Shown here in pieces: positions 22,801 to 33,053 of a DNA stretch of 64,000 nucleotides. Every line of letters starts with the position of its first letter. The first letter of the stretch is position 1. The stretch comes from Streptomyces seoulensis. GTDB lineage: Bacteria; Actinomycetota; Actinomycetes; Streptomycetales; Streptomycetaceae. The DNA lies in the NCBI GenBank assembly GCA_013364255.1, contig CP054936.1, positions 1,178,001-1,242,000 of the forward strand, in the 5' to 3' direction. The position numbers were made by a program, and so were the translations under genes. The notes below the pieces were generated by a model, which made no database searches, was not told where the DNA came from, and saw only the letters and a program-made list of their open reading frames with translations.

Positions 22801-25800
22801 GGGTGGAGTTGGGTGAGGTGGGGGCGGTGTTGGCGCGTCATGGTGGGGTGCGGGATGTGGCGGTGGTGGTGCGGGATGAGCGGTTGGTGGCGTATGTGGT
22901 GGGTGAGGTGTCGGGGGCGGAGCTGCGGGCGTTCGCTGCGGGGTGGCTGCCGGAGTACATGGTGCCGTCGGCTGTGGTGGTGCTGGATGTGCTGCCGTTG
23001 ACGGTGAACGGGAAGCTGGACCGCAAGGCGCTGCCGGCCCCCGTGTTCACGGCCGGCGGCGGGCGTGGTCCGGCGACCGTGCAGGAGGAGATCCTGTGCC
23101 AGGTGTTCGCACAGGTGCTGGGTCTGCCTGCGGTGGGTGTGGACGACGACTTCTTCGCGCTGGGCGGGCATTCGCTGCTCGCGGTGTCGCTGGTGGAGCA
23201 GTTGCGTGCTCGGGGCGTTGGTGTCTCGGTGCGGGCGTTGTTCCAGACGGCGACGCCGGCGGGTCTGGCGGCGGCCGCTGGGCCGGCCGAGGTGGTGGTG
23301 CCGGAGAACCGGATCCCGGACGGCGCCGAGCGGATCACTCCGGACATGCTGCCGCTGGTGGATCTGTCGGAGGAGGAGGTCGGGCGGATCGTCGCGGCCG
23401 TCGAGGGGGGCGCGGCGAACATCGCCGACGTGTATCCCCTGGCGCCGTTGCAGGAGGGTCTGTTCTTCCACCACCTGTTGCAGGCGGACGGCGGTGTGGA
23501 CGCGTATGTGGTGCCACGGGTGCTGCGGTTCGACTCGCGCGAGCGGCTGGAGGCGTTCCTCGGGGCGTTGCAGCGGGTGGTGGACCGGCATGACATCTAC
23601 CGCACGGCGATCCTGTGGGAGCAGCTGCGCGAGCCGGTCCAGGTCGTCGTACGCCGGGCCGTACTGCCCGTCCACGAAGTCGCTCTCGACTCGCCTGGCC
23701 TCGATGCGCAGGAGCAGTTGAGTGCTGCGGCGGGGTCCGGGATGGACATCGGTCGTGCGCCGTTGATCGATGTGCACACGGCCGCTGAGCCGGGTGAGGG
23801 CGGTGGCTGGCTGGCGCTGCTGCGGATGCATCACCTGGTCCAGGACCACACCACGCAGGATGTGCTGCTGGACGAGTTGGGCGCGTTCCTGTCCGGGCGG
23901 GAGGACTCGCTGCCGGAGCCGCTGCCGTTCCGCAACTTCGTGGCGCAGGCGCGGCTGGGCGTGACGCGCGAGGAGCACGAGCGGTACTTCGCCGGCCTGC
24001 TGGCCGATGTGGAGGAGACGACCGCGCCCTACGGCCTGGTGGACGTGCACGGTGACGGCACCGGCGTGATCCGCTCCCATCTGCGGGTGGAGGACGGGAT
24101 CGGCCGACGGGTGCGGGACATCGCCCGGTCACTGGGCGTGAGCCCGGCCACCGTCTTCCATCTGGCGTGGGCGCGGGTGCTGGCGACGGTCAGCGGCCGC
24201 GACGACGTCGTGTTCGGCACGGTGCTGTTCGGGCGGATGAACGCCGGAACGGGCGCCGACCGGGTGCCGGGCCTGTTCATCAACACGCTGCCGGTCCGAG
24301 TCCGTGTCGATGCGGTGGGTGTCGGCCGGGCGCTGGAGGGGGTGCGTGATCAGCTGGCGGAGCTGCTGGTGCACGAGCACGCGCCGCTGACGCTGGCGCA
24401 GCAGGCCAGTGGTGTGCCGAACGGCAGTCCGCTGTTCACCTCGCTGTTCAACTACCGGCACGGCAAGCGTCCGCAGACGGACTCCGGGCCGGCCGACACC
24501 ACCTCGCCCAAGGGCATCAGCACGCTGACGATGCAAGAGGTGACGAACTATCCGGTGGCCGTCTCGGTGGACGACCTGGAGACGCGGTTCGGGCTGACCG
24601 TGGACGCGGTGGGTGCGGTCGACGGGGAGGCGCTCTGCCGGCTGCTGCACACCTGCCTCGACCACCTCGTGGCCACGCTGGAGGACGATCCCGACGGCCT
24701 TCTGTCGGCGGTGGACATCCTCGACGCGACCGAACGGAACCGGCTCATCGAGGAGTGGAACGACACCACGACGCAGGTGGAAACGACCACCGTCCCGGCG
24801 TTGTTCGCGGCCCAGGCGGCGCGCACGCCTGACGCCGTCGCGGTGGCCGTCGGGGACGTGGAGCTGACCTACGCGGAGCTGAACGCGCGCGCGAACCGGC
24901 TGGCGCGGCTCCTGGTGACCCATGGGGTCGGCCCCGAGACGTCGGTGGGGCTGGCGCTGTCGCGTTCGGCCGACCTGGTCGTCTCGATCCTCGCCGTGCT
25001 CAAGGCGGGAGCGGCCTATCTGCCGATCGACACTGACTACCCCGCGGACCGCATCGCCTTCATGGTGGAGGACGCGGCACTCGCCTGCGTGATCACCGCT
25101 CCCGCCGTCGCCGTGCCTGAACTGCCCGCGCCGCGCATCGTGCTGGGCGATCCCAGCACCGAGGGCGAGCTGGCCGAACGGTCCGCACAGGACCTCACGG
25201 ACGCCGACCGCACCTGCCCCCTCAGCCCGGACCACCCGGCCTACGTCATCTACACCTCGGGTTCCACGGGGCGCCCGAAGGGCGTGGTCATCACTCACCG
25301 GAGTGCGGTCGGCTACCTCTCATGGGCCGCCGAGACCTACGAGGGCTTGCGCGGAGTGGCGGGGCTTCACTCGTCGGTCGCGTTCGACCTGACGGTGACA
25401 TCGCTGCTGGGACCGCTGCTGGTCGGTGGGTGCGTGCGCGTGGTCGGGCTGACCGAAAGCACGGACATACACGAGGCGTTGTCGGGCGACAGAGCGTGCA
25501 CCTTCTTGAAGGTGACTCCCAGCCACCTGGCGCTGCTGGGTGACCTGGCACAGGAGCGCCGGCTCTCCGGCGACCTGGTGGTGGGCGGCGAAGCCCTGTC
25601 GGTCGAGGTGATGCGGCGCTGGCGTCGCGCCAACCCCGCTGCCACGGTGGTGAACGAGTACGGCCCCACCGAAGCGACCGTCGGCTGCATCACCTACTCC
25701 CTCAGCCCCACCGACACCCTGCCCGTCGGCACGACCGACGGCCCGCCCGCGGACAGCGGCGTGCCGATCGGCGTGCCGGTGGCGAACACACGGGTGTATG

Positions 25801-28800
25801 TGCTGGACGGTGCGCTACGTCCGGTGCCGGTGGGTGTGGCGGGTGAACTGTACCTGTCCGGCGTGCAGTTGGCGCGCGGGTACAAGGGCCGGCCGGGACT
25901 GACGGGTGAGCGGTTCGTGGCGTGCCCGTTCGGTGGTGCGGGTGAGCGGATGTATCGGACGGGGGATGTGGCGCGGTGGTCGGTGGAAGGCCGGCTGGAG
26001 TATCTGGGGCGTGCGGATGAGCAGGTGAAGATCCGTGGGTTCCGGATCGAGCCGGGTGAGGTCGAGGCGGTGTTGTCGGCGCATCCGGGGGTGGGGCAGG
26101 CGGCGGTCGTCGTGCGTGAGGACGTGGCCGGGGACAAGCGTCTGGTCGCCTATGTGGTCGGTGATGCGGGTGAGGCGGAGCTGCGTGGCTTTGTGGCCGA
26201 GAGGCTGCCGCAGTACATGGTGCCGTCGGCGGTGGTGGTGCTGGAGGCGCTGCCGCTGACGGTGAACGGGAAGCTGGATCGTAGGGCGCTGCCGGCTCCG
26301 GAGTACGTGAGCGGCGGGGGGCGTGGTCCGGCGACGGTGCAGGAGGAGATCCTGTGCCAGGCGTTCGCCCAGGTCCTCGGTCGGGAGCGGGTCGGGGTCG
26401 ACGACGACTTCTTCGCGCTGGGTGGGCATTCGCTGTTGGCGACGCGGTTGGTGAGTCGGGTGCGTGCGGTGCTGGGGGTGGAGGTGGCGCTGCGGACGTT
26501 GTTCGAGGCGTCGACGCCGGCCGGTCTCGCCGCACGGCTGGAGCAGGCGGGTGCGGCGCGTCCGGCGCTGGTGGCGGGGGAGCGGCCGCAGCGGGTACCG
26601 CTGTCGTACGCCCAGCGCCGACTGTGGTTCCTGGCGCAACTGGAAGGCCCGAGTTCCACCTACAACCAGCCGCTGGTGCTGCGGTTGTCGGGTGAGTTGG
26701 ACCGGGGCGCGCTGGAGGACGCGCTGCGGGATGTGATCGGGCGGCATGAGGTGCTGCGGACGGTGTTCGCGGTGGCCGACGGCGAGCCGTACCAGCGGAT
26801 CCTGCCGGTGGCGGAGACCGGGTTCGCGCTGACCGTCGCGGAGGTCGGTCCGGAGGAGGTGACCGAGGCGGTCGCGGAGACGGCACGGTACGCCTTCGAT
26901 CTGGGCTCGGAGATCCCGTTGCGGGCGTGGCTGTTCGCTGCGGGTCCGGATGAGCATGTGCTGACGGTGGTGGTGCATCACATCGCGAGTGATGGGTGGT
27001 CGTCTGCTCCGTTCGAGCGGGATCTGACGTCCGCGTATGCGGCGCGGGTCGAGGGGCGGGTGCCGGTGTGGGCGCCGTTGCCGGTGCAGTACGCGGATTA
27101 CGCTTTGTGGCAGCGGGAGTTGCTGGGTGAGGAGGGCGATCCGGGCAGTGTGCTGTCGCGGCAGGTGGGGTTCTGGCGTGAGGCGTTGGCGGGGGCTCCG
27201 GAGGAGCTGGCGTTGCCGTATGACCGGTCGCGTCCGGCGGTGGCCTCGCACGAGGGGCACGCGGTACCGGTGGATGTGCCGGCCGCGGTGCACGCGCGGT
27301 TGCGTGAGGTGGCGCGTGAGCGTGGCGTGACGGTGTTCATGGTGTTGCAGGCGGCGTTGGCGGTGACGTTGTCGCGGTTGGGTGCGGGGACGGACATCCC
27401 GATCGGTTCGGCGATCGCGGGCCGTACGGATGAGGCGTTGGACGAGTTGGTGGGCTGCTTCGTCAACTCGCTGGTGGTGCGGACGGATCTGTCGGGTGAT
27501 CCGTCGTTCGGGCAGGTGCTGGAGCGGGTCCGGGAGACGAGTCTTGCCGCGTTCGGGCATCAGGACGTGCCCTTCGAGCGGCTGGTGGAGGAGCTGGCGC
27601 CGTCGCGGTCGGCGGCGCGGCATCCGTTGTTCCAGGTCATTTTGACCATGCAGGACACGGTGTCGGTGGCGGGCGTGGGCGGTGCGGCCGAGACGGTGTC
27701 GGGTCTGCGGGGCAGCGCGCTGCCGTTGGGCCGGGTCGGGGCGAAGTTCGATGTGTCCGTGCTGGTGGGCGAGCGGTTCGGCGCGGATGGCGCGCCGGCG
27801 GGGATCGGCGGGGTGGTGACGGGGGCTGCTGACCTGTTCGACCCGGCGACGGTGGCCCGGCTGGCCGAGGGTCTGTCGCTGCTGCTGGCGCAGGTGGTCG
27901 GGGACCCGTCGACGCGGGTGAGCGCGGCCGATGTGCTGGGGGCGGAGGAGCGGGATCGGGTGGTGGTGGAGTGGAACGACACGGCGGTGCCGGTGGCGGC
28001 TTCCACGGTGTTGGGGCTGTTCGAGGAGCGGGTGGTGCGGTCGCCGGGTGCGGTGGCGGTGGTCGACGGGGACGGGCGGGTGTCGTTCGGGGAGTTGGAT
28101 GGGCGGGCGAATCGGCTGGCGCATTATCTGCGGGCGCAGGGTGTGGGTGCGGAGTCGGTGGTGGGGTTGTGTCTGCCGCGGGGTGTGGAGATGGTGGTGG
28201 GGATGCTCGCGGTGTGGAAGGCGGGCGCGGGCTATGTGCCGGTGGACGCGGGACTGCCCGCGGAGCGGGTGGCGTTGGTGCTGCGCGACAGCGGCGCGGT
28301 GCTGACCCTGACCACGGAGGAGATCCTGGACGATCTCCCGGCGGGACGGCACCGTCTCCTCGCGGTGGACGATCCGCTGACCGCGATGCAGCTCGGGGCC
28401 GCCTCTGAGACGGCGCCCGAGGTGGAGATACGTCCGGGGCAGGTGGCGTATGTGGTGTTCACGTCGGGTTCGACCGGGCGGCCGAAGGGTGTGGCCGTTA
28501 CGCATGGCGGGCTGGCGAATTACGTCGCGTCGGTGCCGGAGCGGGTCGGGTTCGATGGCGGTGGCCGGTTTGCTGTGTTGCAGGGTCAGGCGACGGACCT
28601 GGCGAATACGACGGTGTTCGCGAGTCTGACGGGCGGGGGTGAGCTGCACTTCCTGGACGAGGAACTCGTCACGGACCCGGCGGCGGTGGCCGCGTATTTG
28701 GCGGAACACGACATCGACTGCTTGAAGGCGGTGCCGTCGCATGTGGCGGCGCTGGGTGCCGAGTCGGTGGGGTCGGTGCGGTCTCTGGTTCTGGGTGGTG

Positions 28801-31800
28801 AGGCGGCCTCGTCTGGCCTGGTCGTGGAGTTGCTGGACGCGGTCGGTGACGGGTCGGTGTTCAATCATTACGGGCCGACGGAGACGACGGTCGGTGTGGC
28901 GACGGTGCGTCTGTCGCGGGAGTTGGTGGCTGGTGGGGTGGTGCCGGTGGGTGCTCCGGTGGCCAATACGCGGGTGTATGTGCTGGATGAGTGGTTGCGT
29001 CCGGTGCCGGTGGGTGTGGCGGGTGAGTTGTATGTGGCGGGCGCGCAGGTGGCGCGTGGCTATGTGGACCGGCCCGGGCTGACGTCGGAGCGGTTTGTGG
29101 CGTGTCCGTTCGGTGGTGCGGGTGAGCGGATGTATCGGACGGGGGACCGTGCCCGGTGGTCGGGTGAGGGGAACTTGGTGTTCGCGGGGCGTGCGGATGA
29201 GCAGGTGAAGATCCGTGGGTTCCGGGTGGAGCCGGGTGAGGTGCAGGCGGTCGTGGCCGCGCATCCGCTGGCCGAGGGGGCCGCGGTGGTCGCCCGGGAG
29301 GATGTGCCGGGGGATGTCCGCCTGGTCGCCTACGTCGTCACCGATGAGGTGGACGACGAGGTGGAGGCGGCCGAGTTCGCGGCGGCCGTGCGGGAGTTCG
29401 TGGCGGCTCGGTTGCCGGAGTACATGGTGCCGTCCGCGGTGGTCGTACTCCCGGAGCTGCCGCTGACCAGCAATGGGAAGCTGGATCGTAGGGGCTTGCC
29501 GGCGCCTGATTATGGTGCGGCTGCGACGGCGGACAGTGGGCGTGGTCCGGCGACGGTGCAGGAGGAGATTCTGTGCCAGGCGTTCGCAACGGTGCTGGGT
29601 CTGTCGGCGGTCGGGGTGGACGACGACTTCTTCACGCTGGGCGGTCATTCGCTGCTGGCGGTGGCCCTGGTGGAGCAGTTGCGGGGTCGAGGCGTCTCTG
29701 TCTCGGTGCGGGCGTTGTTCCAGACGCCGACGCCCGCGGGTCTGGCCGCGGCCGCCGGGCCGGCCGAGGTGGTGGTGCCGGAGAACCGCATCCCGGAGGA
29801 TGCCGAGCGGATCACCCCGGACATGCTGCCGCTGGTGGATCTGTCGGAGGACGAGGTCGCGCGGATCGTCGCGGCCGTCGAGGGGGGCGCGGCGAACGTC
29901 GCCGACGTGTATCCCCTGGCGCCCTTGCAGGAGGGTCTGTTCTTCCACCACCTGTTGCAGGCGGACGGCGGCGCGGACGTGTACGCGGCGCCGAGGGCCA
30001 TGGAGTTCGACTCGCGGGAGCGGCTGGACGCGTTCCTCAGGGCGTTGCAGGGAGTCGTGGACCGGCACGACATCTACCGCACCGCGTTCCTTTGGGAGCA
30101 GTTGCCTGAGCCGGTCCAGGTCGTGGTCCGCCGGGCCGTCCTGCCCGTGCGCGAAATCGCTCTCGACCCCGAAGGCCCCAGCGATGTCGAGCAGTTGATC
30201 GCGGCGGCCGGCCCGAGCATGGATATCGGTCGTGCGCCGCTGATCGACGTGCACCTGGCCGCACAGCCGGACGGTGGCTGGCTGGCGTTGCTGCGGATGC
30301 ATCACTTGGTCCAGGACCACACCGGACAGGACGTGCTCCTCCTGGAGATGGGCGCGTTCATGTCCGGGCGGGAGGACTCGCTGCCGGAGCCGCTGCCGTT
30401 CCGCAACTTCGTGGCGCAGGCGCGGCTGGGCGTGACGCGCGAGGAGCACGAGCGGTACTTCGCCGGTCTGCTGGCCGATGTGGAGGAGACGACCGCGCCG
30501 TACGGTCTGCTGGACGTGCACGGTGACGGCACCGGTGTGGTCCGCTCCCATCTGGGCGTGGATGACGAGGTGGGGCAGCGGGTGCGCGAGGTGGCGCGGT
30601 CGCTGGGCGTGAGTCCGGCGTCGGTGTTCCATCTGGCGTGGGCGCGGGTGCTGGCGACGGTCAGCGGCCGTGACGACGTCGTGTTCGGCACGGTGCTGTT
30701 CGGGCGGATGAACGCCGGTGCGGGCGCCGACCGGGTGCCGGGCCTGTTCATCAACACGCTGCCGGTTAGGGTGCGGGTCGATGCGGTGGGCGTGGGCCGG
30801 GCGCTGGAGGGGGTGCGTGATCAGCTGGCGGAGCTGCTGGTGCACGAGCACGCGCCGTTGACGCTGGCGCAGCAGGCCAGTGGTGTGCCGAACGGCAGTC
30901 CGCTGTTCACCTCGCTGTTCAACTACCGGCACGGCAAGCGTCGGCAGGAGGAGGACCGACCGGCCGACGGCGCCGCGCCGAAGGGCATCAGCACGGTGTT
31001 CACCCGCGATGCCACCAACTACCCGGTCGCCGTCTCGGTGGACGACCTGGAGACCCGGTTCGGGCTGACCGTGGACGCGGTGGGCCCGGTCGACGGAGAG
31101 GCGCTCTGCCGGCTGCTGCACACCTGCCTCGACCACCTCGTGACCACGCTGGAGGACGACCCCGCCGGCCTTCTGTCAGCGGTGGACATCCTCGACGCGA
31201 CCGAACAGAACCGGCTCCTCGTGGAGTGGAATGACACGGGGTTGGAGGTGGGTGGTTCGTCGTTGGTGGAGTTGTTTGCTGAGCAGGTGGTGCGTGATCC
31301 GGGTGCGGTGGCGTTGGTGTGTGAGGGGGTGGAGGTGTCGTATGGGGAGTTGGATGTGCGGGCGAATCGGTTGGCGCGTTGTTTGCGGGAGCGTGGTGTG
31401 GGTGTGGAGTCGGTGGTGGGGGTGTGTTTGGAGCGTGGTGTGGATTTGGTGGTGGGGTTGCTTGCGGTGTTGAAGGCGGGTGGGGCGTATGTGCCGGTGG
31501 ATCCGGAGTTGCCGGTGGAGCGTGTGGGTGTGATGTTGGGGGATGCGGGTGCGGTGTGTGTGGTGACGTCGGTGGGGTGTGCTGGGGTGTTGCCGGAGGG
31601 TGTGGTGCGGGTGGTGGTGGATGATCCGGTGGTGGTGGCTGAGGTGGCGGGTCGGTCGGGTGTGGCGCCGGAGGTTGTGGTGGGGGCGGGGCATCCGGCG
31701 TATGTGTTGTTCACTTCGGGGTCGACGGGGCGTCCGAAGGGTGTGGTGGTGGCGCATGGTGGGATTGTGAACCGGTTGGGGTGGATGCAGGCGCGGTATG

Positions 31801-33053
31801 GGTTGTCGTCGGGTGATCGGGTGTTGCAGAAGACGCCGTTTGGTTTTGATGTGTCGGTGTGGGAGTTTTTCTGGCCGTTGTTGAATGGTGCGGTGTTGGT
31901 GTTGGCGCGGCCGGGTGGGCATCGGGATCCGGCGTATGTGGCGGGTGTGATTCGGGAGGCGGGGGTGACGACGGTGCATTTCGTGCCGTCGATGTTGGAG
32001 GCGTTTTTGGCGGAGCCGTCGGCGGCGGGTTGTGTGGGGTTGCGGCGGGTGGTGTGTTCGGGTGAGGCGTTGTCGGTGGCGGCGCGGGACAGGTTCTTTG
32101 AGGTGTTCGAGGGGGTGGAGCTGCACAATTTGTATGGGCCGACGGAGGCTTCTGTCGATGTGACGTCGTGGGAGTGTGGGCCTGGGGATGTGGGTGGTTC
32201 GGTGCCGATCGGTGTGCCGGTGGCGAATACGCGGGTGTTTGTGCTGGATGGTGGGTTGCGTCCGGTGCCGGTGGGTGTGGCGGGTGAGTTGTATCTGGCG
32301 GGTGTGCAGTTGGCGCGGGGGTATGTGGGTCGGTCGGGGTTGACGGGTGAGCGGTTCGTGGCGTGTCCGTTCGGTGGTGCGGGTGAGCGGATGTATCGGA
32401 CGGGGGATGTGGTGCGGTGGTCGGCGGAGGGCCGGCTGGAGTATCTGGGGCGTGCGGATGAGCAGGTGAAGATCCGTGGGTTCCGCATCGAGCCGGGTGA
32501 AGTGCAGGCGGCGGTGGCCGCGCATCCCGGAGTGGACCAGGCGGCGGTCGTCGTCCGTGAGGACGTGGCCGGGGACAAGCGTCTGGTCGCCTATGTGGTC
32601 GGCGAGGCGGGCGAGTCGGAGCTGCGCGAGTTCGTGGCGGGCCGGCTGCCGCAGTACATGGTGCCGTCGGCGGTGGTGGTGCTGGAGGCGCTGCCGCTGA
32701 CGGTGAACGGCAAGCTCGACCGCAAGGCGTTGCCCGCCCCGGAGTACGTGAGCGGCGGGGGCCGCGGGCCGGCCACACCGCAGGAGGAGATCCTCTGCCG
32801 GGCGTTCGCCCGAGTGCTCGGCCTGGACCAGGTCGGAGTCGACGACGACTTCTTCGCACTCGGTGGACACTCCCTGCTCGCCACCAGGCTGAGCAGCGAG
32901 ATACGTGAGGAACTGGGGGCGGAACTGCCGATCCGGGCGGTTTTCGGCACCCCCACGCCGGCCGGACTCGCGGCCTGGCTCGTACAGCAAGGTGACAGTC
33001 GTCGGAAAGCTAGGCCCGCGCTGCGGCCGATGCGCAGCCAGGAGGAGTCCTGA
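13848..33053 (+). CDS. Non-ribosomal peptide synthetase 1 (modules 1-6)
   Basis: A 6401-aa six-module synthetase, order (C-A-T)x3, dual-C-A-T, C-A-T, dual-C-A-T. C domains begin at about residues 2, 1066, 2126, 3151, 4250 and 5310; A domains at about 465, 1541, 2595, 3649, 4720 and 5804; phosphopantetheine serines (LGGHS) at 1011, 2071, 3109, 4195, 5268 and 6342. The specificity codes read DALSVGTVMK, DALSVGTVMK, DFWNVGMVHK (Thr), DLTKVGEVGK (Asn), DLTKVGHVGK (Asp) and DVWHVSLVDK (Ser). There is no loading A-T; the first domain is a complete C domain (HHIAGDG), as in lipo-initiated synthetases. AGGAGG lies 7 nt before the ATG. The C terminus ends soon after T6 in a basic tail, with no recognisable docking domain. 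It overlaps NRPS2 by one nucleotide (TGATG), so synthesis of the two is coupled. Confidence 0.97.
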   Translation: MIPLSYAQRRLWFLTQLEGPSATYNIPMALRLSGELNRDALEDALRDVVERHEVLRTVIAVADGEPHQRILPVEETGFALTVAEVSAADLDGAVAEAARHVFPLDSEIPLRARLFAVGPDEHVLMLVVHHIAGDGWSMGPLARDLSLAYAARCAGREPAWAELPVQYADYVLWQQEVFGSEDDPESVLSRQVNFWREALADAPEELALPYDRTRPAVASHEGYAVGLQLSADVHARLREVARERGVTVFMVLQAALAVTLSRVGAGTDIPIGSAVAGRTDEALDDLVGFFVNTLVMRTDLSGDPTFGQVLERVRETSLAAFAHQDVPFERLVEELAPVRSLARHPLFQVMLTLQNNAQASVDLPGLRVEGMVTQQLTGARNTKFDLDIMATEVFDADGAPAGLTGRIVVSADVFEAGAAGRFAEWLTRVVEVAVGDPGVRVRGIDVVGSVERSLVLEGWNGAGVGVGVVGGLVPERIAEWAVVDPGAVAVVCEGVELSYGELDVWANRFAWLLRGRGVGVESVVGLCLPRGVEMVAAVVGVWRAGGAYVPLDPEYPVERLEFMVGDSGVGVVVGRGGRLGELSVAGVGVVDLGDGGVVEELAGLSGGVGPGVGVLPGSAAYVVYTSGSTGRPKGVVATHGGLRNLVGALGPVMGVGPGVGVLQFASFSFDASVLDVAVTLASGGTLVVASGAERADVSLLAGLVRGRGVVSASVVPSLLGVLDPGELGGLSTVVVGAEPIGVAQAGVWSRGRSLVNTYGPTETTVMVTAGGVDGSGSVVPMGAPVVNTRVYVLDEWLRPVPVGVVGELYVAGAQVTRGYVGRPGLTGERFVACPFGPAGERMYRTGDRVRWSGEGQLVFAGRADEQVKIRGFRIEPGEVQAVLSAHPGVGQAAVLVHEDTAGDKRLVAYVVPVRGEGAAVPQDLGRDVREFVAGRLPQYMVPSAVMVLEALPLTVNGKLDRKALPAPEYVSGGGRGPATVQEEILCQAFAQVLGRERVGVDDDFFVLGGHSLLATRLVSRVRAVLGVEVALRTLFEASTPAALAARLGQAGVARPALVAGVRPQRVPLSYAQRRLWFLTQLEGPSATYNIPTALRLSGGLDRGALEGALRDVVGRHEVLRTVFAVADGEPYQRILPVEEAGFALSVAEVGAEELAGAVAEAARYAFDFAEEIPVRAWLFSVGPDEHVLMLVVHHIAGDGWSMGPLARDVSAAYAARVEGREPVWAPLPVQYADYVLWQQEVFGSEDDPESVLSRQVNFWREALADAPEELALPYDRTRPAVASHEGYAVGLQLSADVHARLREVARERGVTVFMVLQAALAVTLSRVGAGTDIPIGSAVAGRTDEALDDLVGFFVNTLVMRTDLSGDPTFGQVLERVRETSLAAFAHQDVPFERLVEELAPVRSLARHPLFQVMLTLQNNAQASVDLPGLRAGGVPAPTAGPAGTPRPVTAKFDLDVTATEVFDTDGTPAGLRGVVTVAADVFEARAAGRFAEWLTRVVEAVVEAPDVRMSAVEVLSLDERSLVLEGWNGAGAGVGVVGGLVPERIAEWAVVDPGAVAVVCEGVELSYGELDVWANRFAWLLRGRGVGVESVVGLCLPRGVEMVAAVVGVWRAGGAYVPLDPEYPVERLEFMVGDSGVGVGVGRGGRLGELSVAGVGVVDLGDGGVVEELAGLSGGVGPGVGVLPGSAAYVVYTSGSTGRPKGVVATHGGLRNLVGALGPVMGVGPGVGVLQFASFSFDASVLDVAVTLASGGTLVVASGAERADVSLLAGLVRGRGVVSASVVPSLLGVLDPGELGGLSTVVVGAEPIGVAQAGVWSRGRSLVNTYGPTETTVMVTAGGVDGSGSVVPMGAPVVNTRVYVLDEWLRPVPVGVVGELYVAGAQVTRGYVGRPGLTGERFVACPFGPAGERMYRTGDRVRWSGEGQLVFAGRADEQVKIRGFRIEPGEVQAVLSAHPGVGQAAVLVHEDTAGDKRLVAYVVGDAGESELRDFVAERVPQYMVPSAVMVLEALPLTVNGKLDRKALPAPEFTAGAGRAPVTVQEEILCQAFAQVLGLDKVGVDDDFFALGGHSLLATRLVSRVRAVLGVEVALRTLFEASTPAALAARLEQAGAARPALVAGERPQRVPLSYAQRRLWFLAQLEGPSATYNIPIGVRLTGALDRRALEAALRDVVGRHEVLRTVFAVADGQPYQRILPVEESGFALSVAEVSADDLAGAVAEAARYAFDFAEEIPVRAWLFSVGPDEHVLMLVVHHIAGDGWSSAPLERDLAAAYTARVEGRAPAWAPLPVQYADYALWQRGLLGEENDPESVLSRQVGFWREALADAPEELALPYDRSRPAVASHEGHAVALELSADVHARLREVARERGVTVFMVLQAALAVTLSRLGAGTDIPIGSAIAGRTDEALDDLVGFFVNTLVMRTDLSGDPAFGEVLERVRETSLAAFAHQDVPFERLVEELAPSRSAARHPLFQVMLTLQNNLRAATELPGLRTAGVPAGPAGSATAKFDLDVMATEVFDGEGAPAGLTGRLIVAADVFDAATAERLVGWFGRLLGDLVADPDVRVGGVEFLGEGERSLVLGWAGGVGEGLVGRSSVVELFEAQVVRDPGAVAVVCEGRSLSYGELNAWANRLARSLVARGAGPERLVALVLPRSVELVVAVLAVLKSGAAYVPVDPEYPAERVALVLEEARPVVTLGVGEVDVEEGVFGEGDLGVGVLPESAAYVIYTSGSTGRPKGVVVPHQNVVRLLGSTREWFGFVPDDVWTLFQSYAFDFSVWELWGALLHGGRLVVVPFGVSREPREFARLLAEEGVTVLNQTPSAFYQLMGVERDDWVLRCVVFGGEALDVGRLEGWFERHGDGGPRLVNMYGITETTVHVSYFPLEGADAGESAGVVGVGLPDLRVFVLDEWLRPVPVGVAGEVYVAGAGLARGYVRRAGLTSERFVACPFGPAGERMYRTGDRAHWRADGRLVYGGRGDEQVQLRGFRVELGEVGAVLARHGGVRDVAVVVRDERLVAYVVGEVSGAELRAFAAGWLPEYMVPSAVVVLDVLPLTVNGKLDRKALPAPVFTAGGGRGPATVQEEILCQVFAQVLGLPAVGVDDDFFALGGHSLLAVSLVEQLRARGVGVSVRALFQTATPAGLAAAAGPAEVVVPENRIPDGAERITPDMLPLVDLSEEEVGRIVAAVEGGAANIADVYPLAPLQEGLFFHHLLQADGGVDAYVVPRVLRFDSRERLEAFLGALQRVVDRHDIYRTAILWEQLREPVQVVVRRAVLPVHEVALDSPGLDAQEQLSAAAGSGMDIGRAPLIDVHTAAEPGEGGGWLALLRMHHLVQDHTTQDVLLDELGAFLSGREDSLPEPLPFRNFVAQARLGVTREEHERYFAGLLADVEETTAPYGLVDVHGDGTGVIRSHLRVEDGIGRRVRDIARSLGVSPATVFHLAWARVLATVSGRDDVVFGTVLFGRMNAGTGADRVPGLFINTLPVRVRVDAVGVGRALEGVRDQLAELLVHEHAPLTLAQQASGVPNGSPLFTSLFNYRHGKRPQTDSGPADTTSPKGISTLTMQEVTNYPVAVSVDDLETRFGLTVDAVGAVDGEALCRLLHTCLDHLVATLEDDPDGLLSAVDILDATERNRLIEEWNDTTTQVETTTVPALFAAQAARTPDAVAVAVGDVELTYAELNARANRLARLLVTHGVGPETSVGLALSRSADLVVSILAVLKAGAAYLPIDTDYPADRIAFMVEDAALACVITAPAVAVPELPAPRIVLGDPSTEGELAERSAQDLTDADRTCPLSPDHPAYVIYTSGSTGRPKGVVITHRSAVGYLSWAAETYEGLRGVAGLHSSVAFDLTVTSLLGPLLVGGCVRVVGLTESTDIHEALSGDRACTFLKVTPSHLALLGDLAQERRLSGDLVVGGEALSVEVMRRWRRANPAATVVNEYGPTEATVGCITYSLSPTDTLPVGTTDGPPADSGVPIGVPVANTRVYVLDGALRPVPVGVAGELYLSGVQLARGYKGRPGLTGERFVACPFGGAGERMYRTGDVARWSVEGRLEYLGRADEQVKIRGFRIEPGEVEAVLSAHPGVGQAAVVVREDVAGDKRLVAYVVGDAGEAELRGFVAERLPQYMVPSAVVVLEALPLTVNGKLDRRALPAPEYVSGGGRGPATVQEEILCQAFAQVLGRERVGVDDDFFALGGHSLLATRLVSRVRAVLGVEVALRTLFEASTPAGLAARLEQAGAARPALVAGERPQRVPLSYAQRRLWFLAQLEGPSSTYNQPLVLRLSGELDRGALEDALRDVIGRHEVLRTVFAVADGEPYQRILPVAETGFALTVAEVGPEEVTEAVAETARYAFDLGSEIPLRAWLFAAGPDEHVLTVVVHHIASDGWSSAPFERDLTSAYAARVEGRVPVWAPLPVQYADYALWQRELLGEEGDPGSVLSRQVGFWREALAGAPEELALPYDRSRPAVASHEGHAVPVDVPAAVHARLREVARERGVTVFMVLQAALAVTLSRLGAGTDIPIGSAIAGRTDEALDELVGCFVNSLVVRTDLSGDPSFGQVLERVRETSLAAFGHQDVPFERLVEELAPSRSAARHPLFQVILTMQDTVSVAGVGGAAETVSGLRGSALPLGRVGAKFDVSVLVGERFGADGAPAGIGGVVTGAADLFDPATVARLAEGLSLLLAQVVGDPSTRVSAADVLGAEERDRVVVEWNDTAVPVAASTVLGLFEERVVRSPGAVAVVDGDGRVSFGELDGRANRLAHYLRAQGVGAESVVGLCLPRGVEMVVGMLAVWKAGAGYVPVDAGLPAERVALVLRDSGAVLTLTTEEILDDLPAGRHRLLAVDDPLTAMQLGAASETAPEVEIRPGQVAYVVFTSGSTGRPKGVAVTHGGLANYVASVPERVGFDGGGRFAVLQGQATDLANTTVFASLTGGGELHFLDEELVTDPAAVAAYLAEHDIDCLKAVPSHVAALGAESVGSVRSLVLGGEAASSGLVVELLDAVGDGSVFNHYGPTETTVGVATVRLSRELVAGGVVPVGAPVANTRVYVLDEWLRPVPVGVAGELYVAGAQVARGYVDRPGLTSERFVACPFGGAGERMYRTGDRARWSGEGNLVFAGRADEQVKIRGFRVEPGEVQAVVAAHPLAEGAAVVAREDVPGDVRLVAYVVTDEVDDEVEAAEFAAAVREFVAARLPEYMVPSAVVVLPELPLTSNGKLDRRGLPAPDYGAAATADSGRGPATVQEEILCQAFATVLGLSAVGVDDDFFTLGGHSLLAVALVEQLRGRGVSVSVRALFQTPTPAGLAAAAGPAEVVVPENRIPEDAERITPDMLPLVDLSEDEVARIVAAVEGGAANVADVYPLAPLQEGLFFHHLLQADGGADVYAAPRAMEFDSRERLDAFLRALQGVVDRHDIYRTAFLWEQLPEPVQVVVRRAVLPVREIALDPEGPSDVEQLIAAAGPSMDIGRAPLIDVHLAAQPDGGWLALLRMHHLVQDHTGQDVLLLEMGAFMSGREDSLPEPLPFRNFVAQARLGVTREEHERYFAGLLADVEETTAPYGLLDVHGDGTGVVRSHLGVDDEVGQRVREVARSLGVSPASVFHLAWARVLATVSGRDDVVFGTVLFGRMNAGAGADRVPGLFINTLPVRVRVDAVGVGRALEGVRDQLAELLVHEHAPLTLAQQASGVPNGSPLFTSLFNYRHGKRRQEEDRPADGAAPKGISTVFTRDATNYPVAVSVDDLETRFGLTVDAVGPVDGEALCRLLHTCLDHLVTTLEDDPAGLLSAVDILDATEQNRLLVEWNDTGLEVGGSSLVELFAEQVVRDPGAVALVCEGVEVSYGELDVRANRLARCLRERGVGVESVVGVCLERGVDLVVGLLAVLKAGGAYVPVDPELPVERVGVMLGDAGAVCVVTSVGCAGVLPEGVVRVVVDDPVVVAEVAGRSGVAPEVVVGAGHPAYVLFTSGSTGRPKGVVVAHGGIVNRLGWMQARYGLSSGDRVLQKTPFGFDVSVWEFFWPLLNGAVLVLARPGGHRDPAYVAGVIREAGVTTVHFVPSMLEAFLAEPSAAGCVGLRRVVCSGEALSVAARDRFFEVFEGVELHNLYGPTEASVDVTSWECGPGDVGGSVPIGVPVANTRVFVLDGGLRPVPVGVAGELYLAGVQLARGYVGRSGLTGERFVACPFGGAGERMYRTGDVVRWSAEGRLEYLGRADEQVKIRGFRIEPGEVQAAVAAHPGVDQAAVVVREDVAGDKRLVAYVVGEAGESELREFVAGRLPQYMVPSAVVVLEALPLTVNGKLDRKALPAPEYVSGGGRGPATPQEEILCRAFARVLGLDQVGVDDDFFALGGHSLLATRLSSEIREELGAELPIRAVFGTPTPAGLAAWLVQQGDSRRKARPALRPMRSQEES
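13851..16988 (+). other. NRPS module 1: C-A(X)-T, probable Dpg
   Basis: The C domain has HHIAGDG and should accept the acyl starter. The A-domain code DALSVGTVMK has no proteinogenic match known to me. Gly301 and Thr322 are shared with the glycopeptide Dpg code as I recall it (DPYHGGTLCK), and the cluster makes Dpg, so Dpg is the best inference. The T domain is of the type seen before ordinary C domains ([16 protein letters not shown]). Confidence 0.6.
15198..16576 (+). repeat. Duplicated A-domain cassette X, copy 1
   Basis: About 1.38 kb almost identical to 18,405-19,783 (constant offset 3207, only a handful of mismatches seen). Wobble positions are rich in T and G (ttg for Leu, ggt/ggg for Gly, gtg for Val), unlike the flanking NRPS code. 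Confidence 0.85.
17043..20168 (+). other. NRPS module 2: C-A(X)-T, probable Dpg
   Basis: Same specificity code as module 1 (DALSVGTVMK); the A domains are near-identical in DNA. HHIAGDG is intact. It should add a second residue of the same kind in L form, since module 3 has an ordinary C domain. Confidence 0.6.
18405..19783 (+). repeat. Duplicated A-domain cassette X, copy 2
   Basis: Partner of 15,198-16,576; one visible coding change turns a Val of copy 1 into Gly near 18,770. The upstream C-domain DNA of modules 1 and 2 is also duplicated (14,349-14,938 and 17,546-18,135). Confidence 0.85.
20223..23282 (+). other. NRPS module 3: C-A(Thr)-T
   Basis: Code DFWNVGMVHK is the standard threonine code with one conservative change (Ile to Val). 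The T domain is the variant ([17 protein letters not shown]) found in this cluster only before dual C domains, so the residue should be epimerized to D-allo-Thr by module 4. Confidence 0.85.
21450..23050 (+). repeat. Thr A-domain cassette, copy 1 (module 3)
   Basis: About 1.6 kb near-identical to 37,448-39,048 (offset 15,998) and, in its central 1.2 kb, to 43,914-45,090. It begins within the end of the C domain, at [14 protein letters not shown]. Confidence 0.85.
23298..26540 (+). other. NRPS module 4: dual E/C-A(Asn)-T
   Basis: The condensation domain begins with [13 protein letters not shown] and [16 protein letters not shown] and has MHHLVQDH. This long N-terminal signature (ITP-x-MLPL ... 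GGAAN ... [11 protein letters not shown]) is typical of dual epimerization/condensation domains in Pseudomonas and Burkholderia lipopeptide synthetases. Code DLTKVGEVGK reads Asn. Confidence 0.8.
26595..29759 (+). other. NRPS module 5: C-A(Asp)-T
   Basis: Ordinary C domain with HHIASDG. Code DLTKVGHVGK reads Asp (His at 322 separates it from the Asn code). The T domain is of the pre-dual type, predicting D-Asp. The whole C-A-T is nearly duplicated in module 12. Confidence 0.82.
26943..29700 (+). repeat. C-A(Asp)-T cassette, copy 1 (module 5)
   Basis: About 2.75 kb closely similar to 49,268-52,030; the first 1.4 kb is nearly exact, later parts carry scattered differences. Confidence 0.8.
29775..32981 (+). 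other. NRPS module 6: dual E/C-A(Ser)-T
   Basis: Dual-type C domain ([24 protein letters not shown]). Code DVWHVSLVDK reads Ser. The T domain differs from all others ([19 protein letters not shown]), consistent with its position at the end of a polypeptide. Confidence 0.85.
31221..32475 (+). repeat. Ser A-domain cassette, copy 1 (module 6)
   Basis: About 1.25 kb near-identical to 34,409-35,663 (offset 3188), across the boundary between the two NRPS genes. Confidence 0.85.

Noticed and set aside
13605-24080. Very long minus-strand open frames opposite the NRPS genes, up to about 3500 codons
   Set aside because: They are His/Arg/Gln-rich mirror frames of high-GC code, match no family, and vanish where codon bias changes.
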